Below, piece by piece: positions 59,072 through 64,000 of a stretch of DNA of 64,000 nt. This stretch comes from Eunapius fragilis (taxonomy: Eukaryota > Porifera > Demospongiae > Spongillida > Spongillidae): contig OY811978.1 in NCBI GenBank assembly GCA_963681505.1, positions 2,468,748 through 2,532,747 of the forward strand. Reading direction: 5' to 3'. The notes beneath the pieces are model-generated. The model ran no database searches, was not told the origin of the DNA, and saw only the letters and a program-made list of their open reading frames with translations. Within the stretch, counting starts at the first letter, position 1. Every line of letters begins with the position of its first letter. A program made the position numbers and the translations under genes.

Positions 59072-59402
59072 TTACAGGACTAATTAATTATTTGTAATTA
59101 TAAATTGCACGCGTAAACGTCACAGGGGAAAAAATGCGTGGAATCGTTTAGAAATCACACGAAGCGTTTGATTTTTGTATGAAAAGGGACCTAGCGTATA
59201 TTTTCCAGGAAGGAACTTCGAAGTTATCACAGGGAAAAAAATGTGTGGAATCATTTAGAAATCATTGTGTGATTGAACAGAAAATCACACAAAAATCAAA
59301 CGCTTCGTGTGATCAATCACACAATGATTTCTAAACGATTCCACGCATTTTTTTGTAACGTTGACGCGTGCAATTTATAACTACAAATTCAGTCCACTGT
59401 AA
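59072..59402. mobile_element. MITE with long inverted ends and inner palindrome
   Basis: Ends TTACAG-GACT, TATAAATTGCACGCGT and AATGCGTGGAATCGTTTAGA are inverted over about 90 bases. An inner third copy of the GTGGAATC-TTTAGAAATCA block shows partial internal duplication. A related fragment lies at about 24755-24795. Confidence 0.75.
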
Positions 59403-59689
59403 CTGCATGATGGACAGACTAATTTCCAGAAGGAGGTTTTAGAGGGGATGAAATAACTTGAAAACTTGAAAAAATATGCGCTAGGCCCCTTTTCGCTGCC
59501 ATGATCCAAAAATTGTCACAAGAATTGAATGCCAATTCACTTGCAAATTTCATGAAAACGTGTAAACCACTTCAGCCAACTAGTATTATTTTGATACTAT
59601 TAAGTTCTTATTGTAATTTTATTATAATTGAACTTCACAATACATAATGTATATATATCACAATAAATCAAATACCTTAAAGTTACTAG

Positions 59690-61660
59690 ACAAAAACATC
59701 ATCCGGAACAACTTGCTCACAAGAGGCAAAGTGAGACCTGCTAAGTATGGCTCTAGCATTGCACCTAATCAAAGTGAGGTTAAGACGACCATATAGGCTG
59801 TTCAGCATTTGGGATTTGTAAGTGTTGGTTCGAACAGCCAGTTGTGAGGCCAGCTGCGACTACGCCTGCCTCGCCTCTGTGCCCCAACAACCATAAGACT
59901 CCACCACCATTGGAATGCAGCGCCATCCCAACTCTGCACACTTTGCGTCATTGTTCCTATGTTTGCGTTCCTCTGTTGCCTTTGCTGCTGCCTCAGGTGA
60001 TATGCCCGCTTCTACAATGTGTAATGGATTAAGCGGGGGTGTCACTGAGACATCAAAAGCAGCAGAAAAGCCTCTGTCCAGTTAGCCACTAAAATATCTG
60101 CTGGACGAGACTTTGGCTTTTCAATACCCCAACTGCTACCCTCATCGAGATGAGCTGACAAATCTTTGTGATGAAGGGTAGTATAGAGCACGTTTCTCAG
60201 GGCATTGTGCCATGTCGTTACATCCCCACCACATCGACAGGTAACACGATGATGTCCTAAAGTGTCCAATGTACTACTGGGACAGAAAGGGCATGTCAAA
60301 AGAGATCCATCCTGACTAGATGTGGGTGATGGATTAATGCCAAGCCACCACTGAACTGCAACTTGGAATTCATTGGGGAGGAGGTGTAAGCCCTGACTGA
60401 TGGATGGAGTAACAGAAATCCAGGCAGCGGCGTGTGGCGATGTGATTGATAATAGCCTAGCTCTATCTGCCAATGAGCTCATTTCAAGAAGAGAGCTGAA
60501 CTGCACTTCCTCCATCAAATCAGACAACTTCTTCTGAGATGGCCTGTTGGGCAGACAGATTAGGGATAGATAAGGCTGCAGACTGGGGAATATGGTTATT
60601 GAACTGTAATATTGCATCAGCTAGATGGTGATGTAAAGGTGATATATCAGTGGCAGTGCACAAGGATGCAATGTAGGCTGCTGGAGAATGGTGCACTAAA
60701 GAGCGGAGCCCAAAGCCCCCTCTGCGTATACTTAATTGGGCTTGATCCCATGCAACATCAGTGGCATCAACTCCTGTGCATTCTGCAGAAGTATGACGTA
60801 TGGTGGCATCATAACTCTCCAGTACAGAAGAAATTAAAGATGGTGGGGTGGCCCTGGTGATGTTGACTAGTTTGAAAAAACTGGCACAACTTCGTAGTAG
60901 AATTAGTGCCACTTGAGGGTCAATAGTATCTATTCGCTCAATAGCAGATAGGAGAGCCAAAGCAGCTTCATGCTTCTTGGCTACAAACTGTGAACAAAAA
61001 AGTGCATCAGCAATTGGGTAACCCAAAATCTCCATATTGGAAACTTTGAAAGATGAAACTGAAACAGGAAACTGAGATAAATCTCCACATCCAAATAATT
61101 CACATTTCTTCAAATTAATGAATCAAATTAATGAAGAGGCCAAGTGAGGGGCCTAATGATGACTGCAAGATGTTGAAAGCATTCCAGCACTGAGGATGAT
61201 TTACCGGCCAGTGCACCATCATCAAGGCACCAGGCATGTAGATCTAGACTAACACATCCATCATCAGATTTGATAGTGTTGACAACACACTGAAGCACTA
61301 AAGAAAATAGAAAAGGACCAAGGGGGTCTCATTGCTGCGGTTGTGAGGAAAGAGCGCCAATCTGGTGCCACAAAATAGGATGCTGGCTATGACACCAACA
61401 TGACCATGAGAGAAGCTCTGGAAAATGCTGGGCACATTCATCCAGCATAGCTTGCCTGAAAACAAGGTTGAAAGCATTGGACATATCTACCTTCAGAACA
61501 ACAAAGTCATCCTTTGGCCAGTTATCTTCAATACATTGGCTCATCTTGTGTACAGATTTTTCAGCACCACTTTGGCAAGCTACCCCAAATTGAAATGGCT
61601 GAAAGAAGTCACATGCTTTGTCCTTGATCAAATGGCATATGGTAGACCTTCTCAAAATCT
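59690..61660 (-). mobile_element. 5'-truncated RLE-type LINE
   Basis: From high to low: reverse transcriptase core (FGVACQSGAEKSVHKMSQCI, VVLKVDMSNAFNLVFRQAML), thumb region (KKCELFGCGDLSQFPVS), then a restriction-like endonuclease region with CPFCPSSTLDTLGHHRVTC, RPADILVANWTEA, and an end with CIPMVVESYGCWGTEA and LYGRLNLTLIRCNARAILS. The Cys/His finger followed by R-P-A-D marks non-LTR elements with a restriction-like endonuclease, not the apurinic type. Several frames are needed to follow it and a stretch after the RT core is out of frame, so it is inactive. Confidence 0.78.
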
Positions 61661-62030
61661 CACCAACAGCAATTGGACGGACGTCAGGAGGGCAATTTGG
61701 CTTGTTTTTGGAAAGAGCCGTCAGACTTCCCCCAGCTAAATATATGGATAACTGTGAAGGAGCCTTTCCTGCTTTTAAAGTTAATCATAATACGATATAG
61801 GTGTCTCCTAGATAAATATTACCAGCCTTTCACAGAACCCAAAAGAGCAAAAATAGCTAGCAGTAATAACAAAACAGATGGAGATAAAATCAAAATTCAA
61901 ATTGACATGTAAAACGCATCTAAACGTATTAAATTTAACTAACTGCACATTTAGTAAATGAATGTATTATATATACTCCTCCCTTTTGATACCAACAGCA
62001 CACATCAATGTACAGGTTTCCTGTTCCTAG

Positions 62031-62342
62031 TCAAGGGTCAGAATACGTCTGTACTCTGGATGCATCATAATGGGTGGTATTCCAAAGGGAGCCTTGGAGA
62101 ATTATCTTAATAAACCTTTCCTTTGCTGTATCACGCCCAGAGTAATATTTCAGTGTTGAGGTCGACTTCTTTGTGAACCGTTCCAATTCACTTCTGTTAG
62201 ACTTGACGGTGACAATACCTTCAGTGGCATCCATCAGAGCACACAGGAAGATGAGATGATCGTACGTGCTATCCAAATGAGGAACCTTGCTGTCCCCAGC
62301 CCCTGGAGAGGCAGTTAGTCCTAGTACTTGAGGCAGACTCAA
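62031..62342 (-). pseudogene. Fragment of a second RIG-I-like helicase
   Basis: Encodes SLPQVLGLTASPGAGDSKVP, DSTYDHLIFLCALMDATEGI and KKSTSTLKYYSGRD, nearly identical to part of the intact helicase (about 53370-53590). It covers under a tenth of the gene and is cut at both sides, abutting the CTNNBL1 fragment at the upper edge. Confidence 0.9.
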
Positions 62343-62359
62343 ATACTCGAAGACTTAAT

Positions 62360-62499
62360 CTTCACTTCTAAGCCGTGTGTGTGTGTGTGTGTGTGAGTGA
62401 TGAGGCACAACGATAAATAACATCACCTCACAATGTGGTTACAATTTACATGTTTGCTGAGTCCCTACAACTCATTTACAATGGACATCTTAAACATGT

Positions 62500-62537
<38 letters not shown>

Positions 62538-62790
62538 TCTGCAGGTAGCTGAAATGGAGCTCCATCAACCGGTCAACCTTCTCGTGGTCATTCTCCACAA
62601 ACCTTCCAATCAGCCTCTCCCGACCATTCCCCTGCACGTTCCTGAACAGCGACGCAATGATGGAGCTCACATGTTCCTCATGTTCCTGGGGGCTCCCCCC
62701 TGTCCCCTTCTTGGTCCTCTTAGGGCTCTTCATGAACATGGGGAACAGGCTCTTCAGCCCGTACACCTCCACTTCATTGAACGTCACTGT
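62360..62790 (-). pseudogene. CTNNBL1: CTNNBL1 fragment, copy C (one exon)
   Basis: Near-identical to copy B over the exon with EHEEHVSSIIASLFRN and its 3' intron, but the second exon is lost at the junction with the helicase fragment. The same fused edge to the Reeler last exon is present as in copy B. Confidence 0.85.
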
Positions 62791-64000
62791 TCACTCCATC
62801 AACAAAGCCGTCACCATTCCCGTGAGCTTCCTAGTCAACTCATGAAACTTAAAAGAACATAAGGACTTTCAATAACCAATCATCAAAGGACAAGAGATTG
62901 TAGGATTGTTTGTATACCCATGAGGCTATAACCCTTTTGCACACATATGCTGCCGTTGATTGTAATACATTACTTTGACCCAATTATCACTGTGGTTAAC
63001 GGGTGTGGAGCAAGGGTGGGGTACAAGGAATTCTATTGGCTCTGACTTCCCAACAAGACCCTTGGCAGTGTGTGATGATTAGTCTATACAAAGAAAAGTG
63101 AGATCTGCATGTTAAAAAAAACACACAGTTTGTGGTGATGCGTCATTGTTATGGCAAAATTGTAGGATATGCAAGATGTTGGTTAGAATGCATAAATAAT
63201 CTGAAAAATCAATATGGTGTGATTGTGATTTTCCATGCATGATAAATGGTTTCAACCCTTATTTACCCTTGTCCTGGAGGGCACACATGCATAAATATTT
63301 GATCACATGCATTACTTATGAGTGTATTACCTGACACAGTTTAAAGCTTGCACGTCTGCATGCATGCATTGACAATTAAGATCATGCTGTGTTGCATGTC
63401 TTCATGAATGTTTTTAAATGTCAAGGTTTGATAGATAATGGAAACCCCCCTCCCCCTCCCCCTCCCAAATTCATTGCTTAGTAGCTGTGGGATGGATATA
63501 TCATTATTTCCAATTTATGCAATAAATGGGATCACTGTGTTGATAAGAGACCTAACACAAGTGTTTTTCACGTTTGAATTCTAAGAGAAAACTGTGGGGT
63601 CTCTTCTTTCTTACACATTGGATATATCACTGTCCATGTGTACATAGTTACAGTAGCCTTGAATTTTTAATTACACTTTTAACAGAACAAGTCAACTTTG
63701 ATGCAAATCTTATATTGTAATAAAAATGAGAAGGGACAATGACCTAGCAGTAAATGTTCTTTGACTCTTTGCTTTTGCCTTGTGCTGAAGTTAGATGCCG
63801 TGATGTCTTAAGCAAATTGTATTCATGATACTGTGTGTAGATTTTAACTGTTCAAGCGAAAAGGGACCACTAGTAAAGAGGACAAAATCTCTGTCCTACA
63901 TTATGCAGAGGCTCTCTGTCACCATACTAAGGACAAAACAATATTGTCAGTAAACATTTATAATTCATCAAAATTCGATAAGGTAACCTAATGCAATAGT
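62774..64000 (+). pseudogene. Duplicated Reeler 3' end and flank, copy C
   Basis: Keeps the last 23 codons of the Reeler gene intact (NVTVHSINKAVTIPVSFLV) and the whole 3' flank. The window ends at the base matching 51984, 88 bases before the stop of the intact helicase, so another helicase copy probably begins just beyond. Confidence 0.9.

Overview
This is eukaryotic, animal-type DNA: genes split by short GT-AG introns, long dinucleotide microsatellites, many palindromic transposon remnants, and metazoan families (RIG-I-like helicase, Reeler, Ig/FN3 receptors, Brambleberry, CTNNBL1). Small introns, Death-domain helicases and large sets of secreted or membrane Ig/FN3 proteins make a sponge (probably a demosponge) my best guess; this is inference, as no marker gene is present.

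Layout. 1-6.7 kb: one intronless REase-like/protein kinase gene (2588-3898), otherwise sparse. 6.7-8.4 kb (-): exons of an FN3/transmembrane receptor that do not form a clean reading path. 10.7-12.1 kb (+), 21.3-22.2 kb (-) and 29.1-30.0 kb (-): three paralogous four-exon genes for small secreted Ig-like proteins. 15.3-18.25 kb (+): a complete Ig-FN3 receptor with a tyrosine-motif tail. 20-21 kb and 25.7 kb: inverted-repeat transposons. 31.3-32.2 kb: BEL/Pao fossil. 33.5-38.5 kb (-): the nuclear-fusion gene brambleberry. 38.6-40.2 kb (-): Reeler gene with one Cys-rich module. 44.9-50.9 kb (+): Reeler gene with eleven such modules. 52.1-55.9 kb (-): RIG-I-like helicase with two Death domains. 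57-64 kb: duplicated debris (CTNNBL1 exons fused to the Reeler 3' end, a helicase fragment, a LINE). The duplication runs to the window edge, so another helicase copy probably follows just outside.

The exon models were built by hand from splice consensus and phase. All six multi-exon genes that have both an assigned start codon and a stop codon give totals divisible by three: 1073 aa Reeler-11, 270 aa Reeler-1, 552 aa Brambleberry, 516 aa Ig-FN3 receptor, about 200 aa for two of the Ig proteins; the third Ig gene does too if its weak candidate first exon is right. The helicase also stays in frame through four exons, but its 5' end was not found.

How they may fit together (inference): a dsRNA sensor with Death adaptors, secreted and membrane Ig proteins, secreted Reeler proteins and an REase-kinase lie within 55 kb, with local duplication of the Reeler/helicase end. 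That looks like a fast-changing immune or recognition neighbourhood with one conserved fertilisation gene in it.
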